A stretch of DNA of 60,537 nucleotides from CAYVTD01 sp964454445. GTDB taxonomy: Bacteria > Bacteroidota > Ignavibacteria > Kapaibacteriales > UBA2268. The position numbers and the translations under genes are program-made. The first letter of the stretch is position 1. Each line of letters starts with the position of its first letter. The stretch covers positions 1-60,537 of the forward strand of contig CAYVTD010000014.1 of the NCBI GenBank assembly GCA_964454445.1, in the 5' to 3' direction. The notes beneath the pieces are model-generated. The model worked only from the letters and a program-made list of their open reading frames with translations, ran no database searches and had not been told where the DNA came from. Below are positions 9,602 to 17,892 of this stretch, piece after piece.

Positions 9602-9919
9602 ATGAGTTGGATACTTTTAATGATAGCCGGGGTGTTTGAAATTGGTTGGCCCCTTGGATTTAAGCTCTCTTTAGTGAGTGAAAACAAATATTCTTGGATA
9701 ATAGTTGCAATTATCTCGATGACAGCAAGCGGTTATTTCCTTTGGCTTGCCCAGCGGAATATTCCAATAGGCACTGCTTATGCTGTGTGGACAGGCATTG
9801 GCGCTATCGGTACTTTTTTAATTGGCATTATTTTTTTCAAAGATCCTGCCACGATAGTGAGGATTTGCTCCGCATCGCTGATCTTCATAGGCATTGTCGG
9901 ATTAAAGTTGAGCTCTTAG
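9602..9919 (+). CDS. sugE: SMR-family exporter, SugE/Gdx type
   Basis: 105 aa with four hydrophobic helices, the standard length of small multidrug resistance proteins. The essential membrane glutamate is E13 in AGVFEIGWPLGFKLS. This segment and GTAYAVWTGIGAIGT are characteristic of the SugE/Gdx branch (guanidinium exporters) rather than EmrE-type drug pumps. The protein acts as an antiparallel dimer exchanging substrate for protons across the inner membrane. The gene is monocistronic, starting about 200 bp after the divergent tRNA. Gdx genes are often preceded by guanidine riboswitches; I saw no convincing one in the upstream 200 bp. Confidence 0.88.
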   Translation: MSWILLMIAGVFEIGWPLGFKLSLVSENKYSWIIVAIISMTASGYFLWLAQRNIPIGTAYAVWTGIGAIGTFLIGIIFFKDPATIVRICSASLIFIGIVGLKLSS

Positions 9920-10013
9920 CATCAAAGTAAAAAAATGGCACTAAAACTGCATTTTAACTACTAATAATAAAATATTATTACGTAGTTTTATAATAAATAC
10001 CTTATTTTTGGAA

Positions 10014-13000
10014 ATGGGAAAAAGCATAAAGAATAATAACGAAAAACTTGCAAAGAAAAAACTCGGGTTTTTCAGGATTTTGTCAAGGATTGCTTTAACA
10101 ATTATTGCTCTTATGCTACTTCTCTCCATTGCAATCATTATAGCAGTGCAAACAGATAGCTTCCGTTCATGGCTCGCCGGGCAAATCTCATCAATAGTTA
10201 ATGATAATATCGAAGGCGAATTGTCTTTCACAGGATTGGAAGTTGGTCTGTTCCCAGGTCATATCATGCTCGATAATGTGTTGGTAACTGTCGAAAAGGA
10301 TACTTTGTTCTTTTCAAAGGAAATCACAGTAGATTTCTTTATCGAGCCGCTTTTTAAAGAATATTTAATCGCAAACAACATAGAACTGAAAAACCCAATA
10401 ATCCGTGTGCATCGTTCGGTTGCAGATGGTCTCTGGAACGTTGAAAAACTTGCTAAACCATCGATTGACACTTCTGTATCAGAGCCGCCAAATTGGAGGA
10501 TAAAAGTAAATACGCTGAAACTTGTTAATGCAAACATCTTGTTTTGCGATAGCTTGTCGATGGAAAAGCATCCTTTGGGCATCGATTATATGAATATGTC
10601 GATGAAAAGTTTTAATCTTGATACAAAAGCCGAGATTAAACTGAAAACGATGGAAATGAAATTCAAAATTAGAAAAATGAATTTCGTAGAAAGAAACTCA
10701 GGATGGAAAGTTGATGACATTTCATTATTAGCAAATTTGAATAATAAAGGCATTTCTGTAAGTAATTTTAATTATAAATCGCCGGATTCCGAATTTAATA
10801 TAGATTGCTCGCTATCTAATATTAATGTATTTGAGAATGCTGATATTTCAAAAGCAGTTATAAATGCAGAATTACATTCCGACAGATTATCTTCAAAAGA
10901 AATAATGCGTTTTGGGAAACCACCAATCAAAATACAAGGAAAATACAAAATTGATATAAAAGCAGCCGGAATTCTGGGTGAAAAACTAACCGCGGAAATG
11001 AAACTCGAAACAGGTTCAACAAGAATCCAGATTGACAACTGTTCTCTTATAAACATATTTGATCCTCAAAAAATGATCTATGAGGCGTATTTTGGTGAAA
11101 CGAACATCTCAAAAAAAGATATTCAATACATATTACCCGATATTAATATTTCTCAATCGCCAAATTTCGCTGATGTTTCGCTAGAAAACACATTCATAAA
11201 AGGTTCTATCGATACGGTTTTTGCCGATTTTAATTTAAAATCATCGTTTGGAAATGCTAAAGGGCAAGCTTCTGTCGGCTTTGCTAATCCATTGGAATTG
11301 AATTATTCTGCTGATTTTTCCATCGAAAACCTAAATCTTTCCCGAATATTTAATAACAGCGAGATGTCAAGTTCGATTAACACCAAAATCAAGGCAAGTG
11401 GAAACGGTACAGATATAAAAACACTGAAGGTAAAACTTGCCGTAGATTCATGGAATTCATCTTTTTCCAATTACAGATATAATAATCTTGTTTTTAAGGC
11501 AGATATTGATAACTCAATCTTAAAAGTTGATAGCTTGTATGTAATGTTTAGCGGAAATTATGAAAAAGACAGTTTGTTTTTGGCTGAGTCTCCCAAGTCT
11601 TATGTTTTTGCTAAAGCAATGCTCAATCTGGTTAATTTATCTAATCCAAAATATGATATTGATTTAAAGTATAAATCCATCAATTTATCAAAATTATTAA
11701 ATAATCCAAGCATGCCCGAAGAGCTATCTGGAAAAATGTCTTTTAACGGTTCAGGCATTCACCTTGATAGTATCGAAGGCAACATTTCCAATTTCGTTGA
11801 ACAAGCAACTTTTCACGACAGGAGTTTGTTTCCTTTTTCAACTTCTATCAAGTTAGAGCGACTGCCTGCTGACTATCGAAGATTAAGCCTAAATTCTGAT
11901 TATCTCGATATTAATCTGGAAGGTAAATATAATTACAATACTTTCTTGTCATTAATAAAAAACCAAGGTACTTATCTCAGCTATTACTTCTTAAAAAAGA
12001 TAAATTCGATAAATCCGACAGTTTCAAGAGCATACATAGATTCATTAGAATCTCAATTCGAAAGAATTATTTATTTTGACCCAATGAAATTTACTTTACA
12101 GGCAGAAGTGAAAGACATTGCCATTTTAAACACATTCCTCGATGACATTGAGATTTATAGCGAAATGAATTTAAAAATGGATTGGAATGTAGATTCCACG
12201 ACGAGCAATATTGCCATAGATTCGCTTAATATAACAAGTTTTCAAATGAAATCTTCAGGTTTGAGCTTGTTAACTACACCTATGCTAGCTGCAGCAAGCA
12301 TAAAAATGTCCATTATCGATTCTTTGCCCAAGCTCGATAATATGAAACTTTCAGCCAAGTGTGAAGACAAGGTTTTTCTTAACGAAAATACGATAGCCAA
12401 ACCTTTTATTGAATTAGATTTTGATGGCAACGCTGCTGATTTCCGTTTCGGCGCTTTATACAATGATAAATTAGATATTCTATCCAAAGGGAGTTTTTTA
12501 TTAGGCGACACAATTCAAGATCTTGCCATCGACGAATTAAATATTAAATATAACAACAAACTTCAATGGAACTTGGCATCCCCTGTTGCAATCCAACTCG
12601 TCAATAAAAAAATTGACATTAACTCTTTCGTACTTAAAAGAGAAAATGCAGAGAAATTAATTATTTCTGGCAGTTTAACTGACAATTTAGCAAAAGACTT
12701 GGTGGTCCGGTTGGATAACTTCCCTTTGAGCACTTTAAAAGACTTATCTCCAGAGAAGAACGAGACATTAGAACAATTATCCGGGCTTGTTTCTGATGTG
12801 AAAATATCAATTAATGGCTCATTCGACGAGCCAAATATTGAGCTTTTATCACATCTCAAAGATATTAAATTAGAAAAAGATTCAATCGGTGATGTTGATT
12901 TACAAATTAATTATGCCGACAAAATGGCAAATGGTCATATTCGACTTGCTACCAATATACTCCAAAATAAAAAGGCAATGGTCGATATGAATATCATCAG

Positions 13001-14633
13001 TTTGCCATTGAATATTCCGCCAGATTCTACAGGTAATGTTTTTATTAAAAATCGAAGATTAAACATTCAAGCTAAAGCTGAAAAGTTTCCACTTGAAATC
13101 GCACAATTATTTTTAACTCAAGGTATTAAGGAACTAAGCGGCAACGCTGATTTATTTCTTGAAATTGGCGGTTATGCCCCCGATGAAATTGAATTTAATG
13201 GTTTTATCAATCTGAATGATTCTCATTTTTTAGTTGAAGCAACTAATATTGATTACTCTGCCACAGGAAGTATCAAATTAAACGACAAGGAAATCTCACT
13301 TGAGAACATCACAGTGTCAAATATAGGCAAGCATAAAACCAGAGGCGGCTCTGCTGTGGTAACCGGCAAAATATCTCTTCGCGACTTTAAGCCCGACAAC
13401 TTTAATCTCAATGTATCAACAAATAGTTTCCTTGTTTTAAGTGATGCCTCAAAAAAAACGATGCCTGATTTGTACGGCGATATAGTAATTGCAACAGGAC
13501 CCAATCCTTTGAAAATATCAGGAACTTTGTCTGAGCCTAATATTAGCGGAGATATCAAGGTATTGCTGGCTAATCTTACTTTACCACAACAAACACAGCA
13601 GCACATTTTGTTTTCCACCGTTCATTATGAATATTCAGGAAAAGCCGTAAGAACTGACACATTGCTAAACCTGTCTGAGTATGACTGGGATTCGACGATG
13701 AAGACAAAAGCTGAAGCTGAGAAAAAAGCTTTGGCTGGAACTGAACTGAGTTACGATTTTTCCAAACTTGTAAGTTACGATTTGAATATTAGATTGCTGC
13801 AAACTGTCAATGCTTTAATTGAACTTGGTCCATTCCAACAAGTTTGGGCAAAAATCGAACAAAAAGACGACTCAAAACCCTTGCATTTTGTTATGGAAAG
13901 GGGTAGCGACCAACCAAAATTATACGGCAATCTAATTGTAAAAGAGGGATCAAAGCTCGATTTTTACAAATCATTAAGCACCGAAGGCGAAATCCTAATG
14001 GCAAGCGGTAATTTAACAAATCCAGGTTTAGACTTGAAGGCTGTTTATAATGGAAAAAGCTATATCAACGAAGATCAACGCTATTATACTGTTACTATTT
14101 ACGTTAAAGGCACAAAAGAGAAGCCCGATATTTTGTTTGATTACTCTATAAATGGCGAACCTGCAATAGGCGACACAAGCTCTATTCGTGAAAATGCCAT
14201 GTTGCTTTTACTCTTTGGCAGAACAAAAAACGAATTTTCCGCTAAGAGCCAAACACAAGGCGATATCGTAACTGAAACGGTAACCTCAAGCGCTTCGTCG
14301 TTGATTTCTTCGCAACTGACAAGTGCATTGCAAAAAACAGGTGTTATCACAGGCGCTGACATCGAATTTAGTGAAGGACAGATAGATTTTTCCAATGCCA
14401 AAGTTACTCTAACCGGTCAGATTGTTGGTAATGTAATGTGGCGTTTTGGCGGCACCGTCGCTGATTTTGCAAATAATAACGAAATAAGTATAGACATTCC
14501 TATTGGCTCGATTCATCCTGTTTGGATGAATAATATCATTCTCCAGCTTACGCGCTCAATTAGCCCCGCAACAACAACAATAAGGAATGCTAATGAATGG
14601 GAAGTAAAGTTGAAATTTGGTGGCAGCTGGTAG
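10014..14633 (+). CDS. tamB: TamB-like (DUF490/AsmA-like) inner-membrane-anchored protein
   Basis: About 1539 aa. A single N-terminal TM anchor (near residues 22-45) is followed by a very long beta-rich periplasmic region of AsmA-like repeats, then the TamB C-terminal domain (roughly the last 400 residues, including VNALIELGPFQQVWAKIEQK and the region from LLLLFGRTKNEF to the end). Such proteins form a hydrophobic groove bridging inner and outer membranes and act in outer-membrane assembly or phospholipid transport. I chose the ATG at 10014; an in-frame TTG lies two codons upstream. No TamA neighbour is present, but BamA is at 32.5 kb. Convergent with mltG, 15 bp apart. Confidence 0.87.
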   Translation: MGKSIKNNNEKLAKKKLGFFRILSRIALTIIALMLLLSIAIIIAVQTDSFRSWLAGQISSIVNDNIEGELSFTGLEVGLFPGHIMLDNVLVTVEKDTLFFSKEITVDFFIEPLFKEYLIANNIELKNPIIRVHRSVADGLWNVEKLAKPSIDTSVSEPPNWRIKVNTLKLVNANILFCDSLSMEKHPLGIDYMNMSMKSFNLDTKAEIKLKTMEMKFKIRKMNFVERNSGWKVDDISLLANLNNKGISVSNFNYKSPDSEFNIDCSLSNINVFENADISKAVINAELHSDRLSSKEIMRFGKPPIKIQGKYKIDIKAAGILGEKLTAEMKLETGSTRIQIDNCSLINIFDPQKMIYEAYFGETNISKKDIQYILPDINISQSPNFADVSLENTFIKGSIDTVFADFNLKSSFGNAKGQASVGFANPLELNYSADFSIENLNLSRIFNNSEMSSSINTKIKASGNGTDIKTLKVKLAVDSWNSSFSNYRYNNLVFKADIDNSILKVDSLYVMFSGNYEKDSLFLAESPKSYVFAKAMLNLVNLSNPKYDIDLKYKSINLSKLLNNPSMPEELSGKMSFNGSGIHLDSIEGNISNFVEQATFHDRSLFPFSTSIKLERLPADYRRLSLNSDYLDINLEGKYNYNTFLSLIKNQGTYLSYYFLKKINSINPTVSRAYIDSLESQFERIIYFDPMKFTLQAEVKDIAILNTFLDDIEIYSEMNLKMDWNVDSTTSNIAIDSLNITSFQMKSSGLSLLTTPMLAAASIKMSIIDSLPKLDNMKLSAKCEDKVFLNENTIAKPFIELDFDGNAADFRFGALYNDKLDILSKGSFLLGDTIQDLAIDELNIKYNNKLQWNLASPVAIQLVNKKIDINSFVLKRENAEKLIISGSLTDNLAKDLVVRLDNFPLSTLKDLSPEKNETLEQLSGLVSDVKISINGSFDEPNIELLSHLKDIKLEKDSIGDVDLQINYADKMANGHIRLATNILQNKKAMVDMNIISLPLNIPPDSTGNVFIKNRRLNIQAKAEKFPLEIAQLFLTQGIKELSGNADLFLEIGGYAPDEIEFNGFINLNDSHFLVEATNIDYSATGSIKLNDKEISLENITVSNIGKHKTRGGSAVVTGKISLRDFKPDNFNLNVSTNSFLVLSDASKKTMPDLYGDIVIATGPNPLKISGTLSEPNISGDIKVLLANLTLPQQTQQHILFSTVHYEYSGKAVRTDTLLNLSEYDWDSTMKTKAEAEKKALAGTELSYDFSKLVSYDLNIRLLQTVNALIELGPFQQVWAKIEQKDDSKPLHFVMERGSDQPKLYGNLIVKEGSKLDFYKSLSTEGEILMASGNLTNPGLDLKAVYNGKSYINEDQRYYTVTIYVKGTKEKPDILFDYSINGEPAIGDTSSIRENAMLLLLFGRTKNEFSAKSQTQGDIVTETVTSSASSLISSQLTSALQKTGVITGADIEFSEGQIDFSNAKVTLTGQIVGNVMWRFGGTVADFANNNEISIDIPIGSIHPVWMNNIILQLTRSISPATTTIRNANEWEVKLKFGGSW

Positions 14634-14648
14634 TATTTATCATTATAA

Positions 14649-15659
14649 TCATCTGGAGTTTCGTCTGTTTTTTCTGTAATTAGCGGTATTACGCTGATGT
14701 TGAGAATAATCTCTTGTAAAGTTATGCTTGCCTGAACCATCACCAATAGCAACAAAATAATAATAGGAATGTTTTTCAGGAAAAACCGCAGCTTCTATTG
14801 CCTTTTGACCAGGTGAGCAAATAGGACCCGGTGGCAACCCGGGATATAAATATGTGTTATAAGGGCTATCATACTGCAAGTCTCTATAAGTAATTCTTTC
14901 TTTATTGCCGACAGCATATTGCACAGTTGGATCCGCTTGAAGAGGCATACCCGCACGAATACGGTTTATATAAACACCGCTTATTATTGCTTTTTCATCA
15001 TCAATTGGTGTTTCGAGTTCGATTATTGATGCAAGAATGATTGCATCAGAATGAGAAATACCAGCCTTAGCAGCAGCAGTTATAAAATACTTATTCCAAA
15101 TATTAAAATGTCGATTTAAAAGCTTGTCAATAATTTGCCTTGCCGAAGATTTTTTAAAAAAATTATATGTATCAGGCATCAGAAAGCCTTCAACATTGCC
15201 GGCATCGATTCCCCTTGCAGCGAGTAGTGAATCATTATGGCATAAGTCGATGAACTCCGTCGAATCTGTTCCTGCCTTTTGGGCTATTGATGCAAAATCT
15301 TCCATTGTTATTCCCTCAGGAAAAGTCAGAGTTACAGAAGGTATCGCCCCACCGCTAAATATTTTTTTTAAAATGTCGCCGTTAGTATTCCCAGGTTCAA
15401 TAGTATAATTACCTGCAAGTATATGTTTGTGCTCTAGTTTGGAGATTATTTTAATATAATTGGTAAATATGAAATCTGGAGAAAGCATATTATATTTATT
15501 AAAGATAGAAACAACATTGGCAATCGAACTAGCCCGGGGAATTTCTATAGTAATCTGCTGTTTAATATCAACTTTTTTGTTTAATATTATATAGGAATAA
15601 AGCATTAAAAAAGATATTAATGCAACAACAACAGCCAATACAGCAAAAGTTTTTTTCAT
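14649..15659 (-). CDS. mltG: Endolytic murein transglycosylase MltG (YceG-like)
   Basis: 336 aa with an N-terminal TM helix (about residues 5-27), a LysM-like region and the YceG domain. The catalytic glutamate is E214 in LASIIELETPIDDE, followed by the conserved YINRIRAGMPLQADPTVQYA and SPYNTYLYPGLPPGPI motifs. The enzyme cleaves nascent glycan strands at the inner membrane and sets peptidoglycan chain length. It stands alone, convergent with tamB. Confidence 0.95.
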   Translation of the reverse strand: MKKTFAVLAVVVALISFLMLYSYIILNKKVDIKQQITIEIPRASSIANVVSIFNKYNMLSPDFIFTNYIKIISKLEHKHILAGNYTIEPGNTNGDILKKIFSGGAIPSVTLTFPEGITMEDFASIAQKAGTDSTEFIDLCHNDSLLAARGIDAGNVEGFLMPDTYNFFKKSSARQIIDKLLNRHFNIWNKYFITAAAKAGISHSDAIILASIIELETPIDDEKAIISGVYINRIRAGMPLQADPTVQYAVGNKERITYRDLQYDSPYNTYLYPGLPPGPICSPGQKAIEAAVFPEKHSYYYFVAIGDGSGKHNFTRDYSQHQRNTANYRKNRRNSR

Positions 15660-15767
15660 TTATTCTATATGAATTTAAAGCTATATAAAAATAAAGTATT
15701 CGTTTTTTAAACGCAACAATGGAGCAAATTAAGAAAAATTATTTATTTTTTTTATGGAAAGAATGAA

Positions 15768-15980
15768 ATGAATATAAAAATTACCTTTGGTGGTGGCAAG
15801 AAAGTGAACGCTGAGTTTAAAGATTTTATTGTAAAAACTGACCAAAGTATCAAATCCGGTGGCGACGGCTCTGCACCTGAGCCATTCCAATATTTTTTAT
15901 CCTCCATCGGCACCTGCGCCGGCATTTATGTGCTTAGCTTTTGCGAAAGCAGAAAAATTCCCACTGAAAAATATGATTAA
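15768..15980 (+). pseudogene. OsmC-family protein, C-terminally truncated
   Basis: 70 aa matching the N-terminal half of OsmC/YhfA-type proteins: an opening beta-strand region, GGDGSAPEPFQYFLSSIGTCAGIYVLSFCESRKIP, including the first reactive Cys (GTCAG). OsmC proteins are usually about 130-150 aa and need a second Cys in the missing half for peroxidase activity. The frame stops abruptly at 15980 and is followed within 100 bp by a transposase remnant, so this looks like a gene broken by insertion or deletion. Whether the fragment is translated is unknown. Confidence 0.75.
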
Positions 15981-16025
15981 AAATTATATCTATGGAGACA
16001 AAACAATAACCATATTGAACACGCC

Positions 16026-16055
16026 CGTATGGAACAGGCATACCTGTTCCATACG
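16026..16055. repeat. Perfect REP-like palindrome (13-bp arms, 4-nt loop)
   Basis: CGTATGGAACAGG - CATA - CCTGTTCCATACG, a perfect hairpin. It lies between the truncated OsmC gene and a RAYT transposase remnant; RAYT enzymes mobilise REP hairpins of this kind, so it may be the hairpin end of that element. No other copy was noticed in this window. Confidence 0.65.
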
Positions 16056-16071
16056 AAATACACAATTATTG

Positions 16072-16272
16072 CCGGTTATTGTCGGTTCATTCAAATCGGC
16101 TGTTTCAAAATTAATTCACAGAAATGAAGATTTTTTTGATTTTAAATGGCAGAAATCATCTTATGAACACATAATCAGAAATGAAAAAGAATTGTTTCAA
16201 ATAAGAAAATATATTGAATTAAATCCATTGAATTGGGAATCTGATGAAAATTATCAAGTCAATAAAAGGTGA
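16072..16272 (+). pseudogene. REP-associated tyrosine transposase (RAYT/Y1) C-terminal remnant
   Basis: About 66 residues resemble the C-terminal end of IS200/IS605-related RAYT transposases: PVIVGSFKSAVSK, then FKWQKSSYEHIIRNEKEL, then IRKYIELNPLNWE. This end normally carries the catalytic-tyrosine helix and the FQWQ...YYDHIIR signature. The HuH motif and N-terminal two-thirds are missing, so it is an inactive relic. It directly follows the truncated OsmC gene and a perfect palindrome and ends 4 bp before the OmpA-like gene start. Confidence 0.75.
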
Positions 16273-16276
16273 ATCT

Positions 16277-17643
16277 ATGAAAAATCTCATTATTTATCTA
16301 TCAATGCTTTTCCTATTAGTTATAATAGAAACAAACGCTCAAATCCAGGACCAAAGCGATATCCAGCTTTCCATTGTTGTTCCGAAGGCAACGGCAACGA
16401 ATATTGATTTCGGGAAAGTTTTAAACAAATCCATTAAGGATTCTGTATTTGCGGGATATTTGAACAATACAGGGAAATTTCCAGTGAGAATTGATAAAAT
16501 TACTTTAAGCGGAAATCAGGCAAACGAATTTCAGCTTATAACAAATGTATTTCCGTTTACAATTCAGCCAAATGGAAATCGTAATATTGAATTTCGTTTT
16601 GCACCCAAAAGCGCTGGAGTAAAAACTTCTGAAGTTATAATTGTAACTCAAGCAGATACTTTAAGTTATAAAATCAGAGGCGAATCTGTCGAGCCGAAGA
16701 TTGAAGTATTTACCGATATTGTCGATTTCGGCAAAGTTCCGATTTTTTCTCAATCAGATAAATCAGTTGCAAAAGCAATAAAAAATATTGGCACAAGCCC
16801 ATTAAAAATAACTTCTATAACACTCGAAAACCAACAGAGTTCACAATTTGCTTTAATTGATAAAATCCCTTCATTCTCCCTTGTGCTCGGCGAATCAAGG
16901 GAACTCAATATAAGATTCAGCCTAGTGAAAGATGGCAGAACTGACGGAAGGATAATTGTTGCTTATGAAAATCAAACGGAACCGGCAGTAATCAGGCTTT
17001 TTGGCGATGGAACACCTGTTTTTGCAGTAATAAAAGGGACAGTTAAAACTGCTGACGAAAAGCCGCTCGATGTAAAAGTAGGATGGGAACTAATAAGTGA
17101 AAATTTCAAAAACGTGGAAATTGGCACAACACAAAGTTCAGCAACCGATGGCAGCTATGAATTTAAAATCCCGATAGGTTCAAATTATGCTTTTTATTTT
17201 CAGAAGCAGGGCTATTCAAGTATATCTGATAATGCAATGTTAAAAGAACAAAAGAAAGAAATTGTAATTACAAAAGATATAATTATGAAGAAGCCCTGGG
17301 ATGGCAGTATTACCGTCAATAATATCTTTTTTGAGTATAATAAAGCAGATTTAAGACCTGAGTCTTTTTCCGAGCTTGACAGATTAATAGAATTATTAAA
17401 AGATTATCCTGACACAAAGGTTGAAATATCAGGTCATAATGATAATTTCGGAAATGCGTCATATAATCAAATCTATCGCAAGACAGAGCGGCTTCGGTTG
17501 TCAATTATCTAATCTCCAAAGGGATAAAGAAAGAGAATCTGATAGCAAAAGGATACGGACTTACGAAGCCGATTGCCAATAATAACACCGATGAAGGCAG
17601 GGCAAAGAACAAAAGAGTTGAATTTAAGTTTTTGAAGAAATAG
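16277..17643 (+). pseudogene. OmpA-family protein with choice-of-anchor domains, frameshifted near the C-terminus
   Basis: A signal peptide (MKNLIIYLS...TNAQ) is followed by two HYDIN/choice-of-anchor-D-like Ig domains (about residues 30-235), a carboxypeptidase-regulatory-like domain, and an OmpA peptidoglycan-binding domain (from ITVNNIFFEYNKADLRPES). The first frame stops at 17512 inside the OmpA domain. The rest (LSQDRAASVVNYLISKGI ... GRAKNKRVEFKF) continues in another frame from about 17475 to TAG at 17641-17643. One missing base near AATCAAATCTATCG explains it. The ATG at 16277 is preferred over 16244 because it begins the signal peptide and has GGTGAAT upstream. Could be a true mutation or an assembly error. 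Confidence 0.8.
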
Positions 17644-17748
17644 CAGTAATAGTTTTCTCCAAACCTTCTCCAGTCAAGGTAATAAATGGACGAGCGGGAA
17701 TCTGAATAACAAGATTTATTCTCTCATTATATAAAAAATCCCATTATT

Positions 17749-17773
17749 ATTTGTCAATTAAAATATGACAAAT
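17749..17773. promoter_or_regulatory. Candidate operator palindrome ATTTGTCA-N9-TGACAAAT
   Basis: Perfect 8-bp inverted arms with a 9-nt spacer, 119 bp upstream of the hydrogenase operon. A second, overlapping AT-rich palindrome, AAATAAAT-CAT-ATTTATTT, spans 17770-17788. Symmetry of this kind suggests a dimeric regulator site, but the spacing fits no operator class I can name confidently. Confidence 0.4.
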
Positions 17774-17814
17774 AAATCATATTTATTTCGATAGATCAAT
17801 ACAAAAAGGAATGA

Positions 17815-17860
17815 TATATTTGCTATTGATCTTTGTTGGGTTTTCAACAAAGTTTATAAT
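17815..17860 (+). promoter_or_regulatory. Candidate promoter region of the hydrogenase operon
   Basis: Two alternative core elements are visible. TATATTTG at 17815-17822 matches the Bacteroidota -7 consensus TAnnTTTG and would start transcription near 17829. TATAAT at 17855-17860 is a classical -10, with TTTGTT 17 bp upstream as a weak -35. Either places the palindrome at 17831-17852 where a bound repressor would block RNA polymerase. Confidence 0.4.
17831..17852. promoter_or_regulatory. Candidate Rex-like redox operator upstream of hydrogenase genes
   Basis: CTTTGTTG-GGTTTT-CAACAAAG, a perfect palindrome. Its 18-bp core TTGTTG-N6-CAACAA has the length and outer half-sites of Rex operators (TTGTGA/TTGTTA-N6-TCACAA/TAACAA). 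Rex senses NADH/NAD+ and commonly controls fermentative and hydrogenase genes, so an NAD-linked hydrogenase operon is a sensible target. No rex gene lies in the window. Confidence 0.5.
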
Positions 17861-17892
17861 TACTAACATATACGGACATAGATAGGTGTTCA

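Noticed and set aside
15859..16272. 137-aa protein spanning the OsmC and RAYT regions
   Set aside because: Its first half is the OsmC gene read in the wrong frame; only the part from 16072 resembles a real family.
16277..17643. Programmed frameshift in the OmpA-like gene
   Set aside because: There is no clear slippery heptamer or downstream structure, and truncating the OmpA domain has no obvious use; mutation or sequencing error is simpler.
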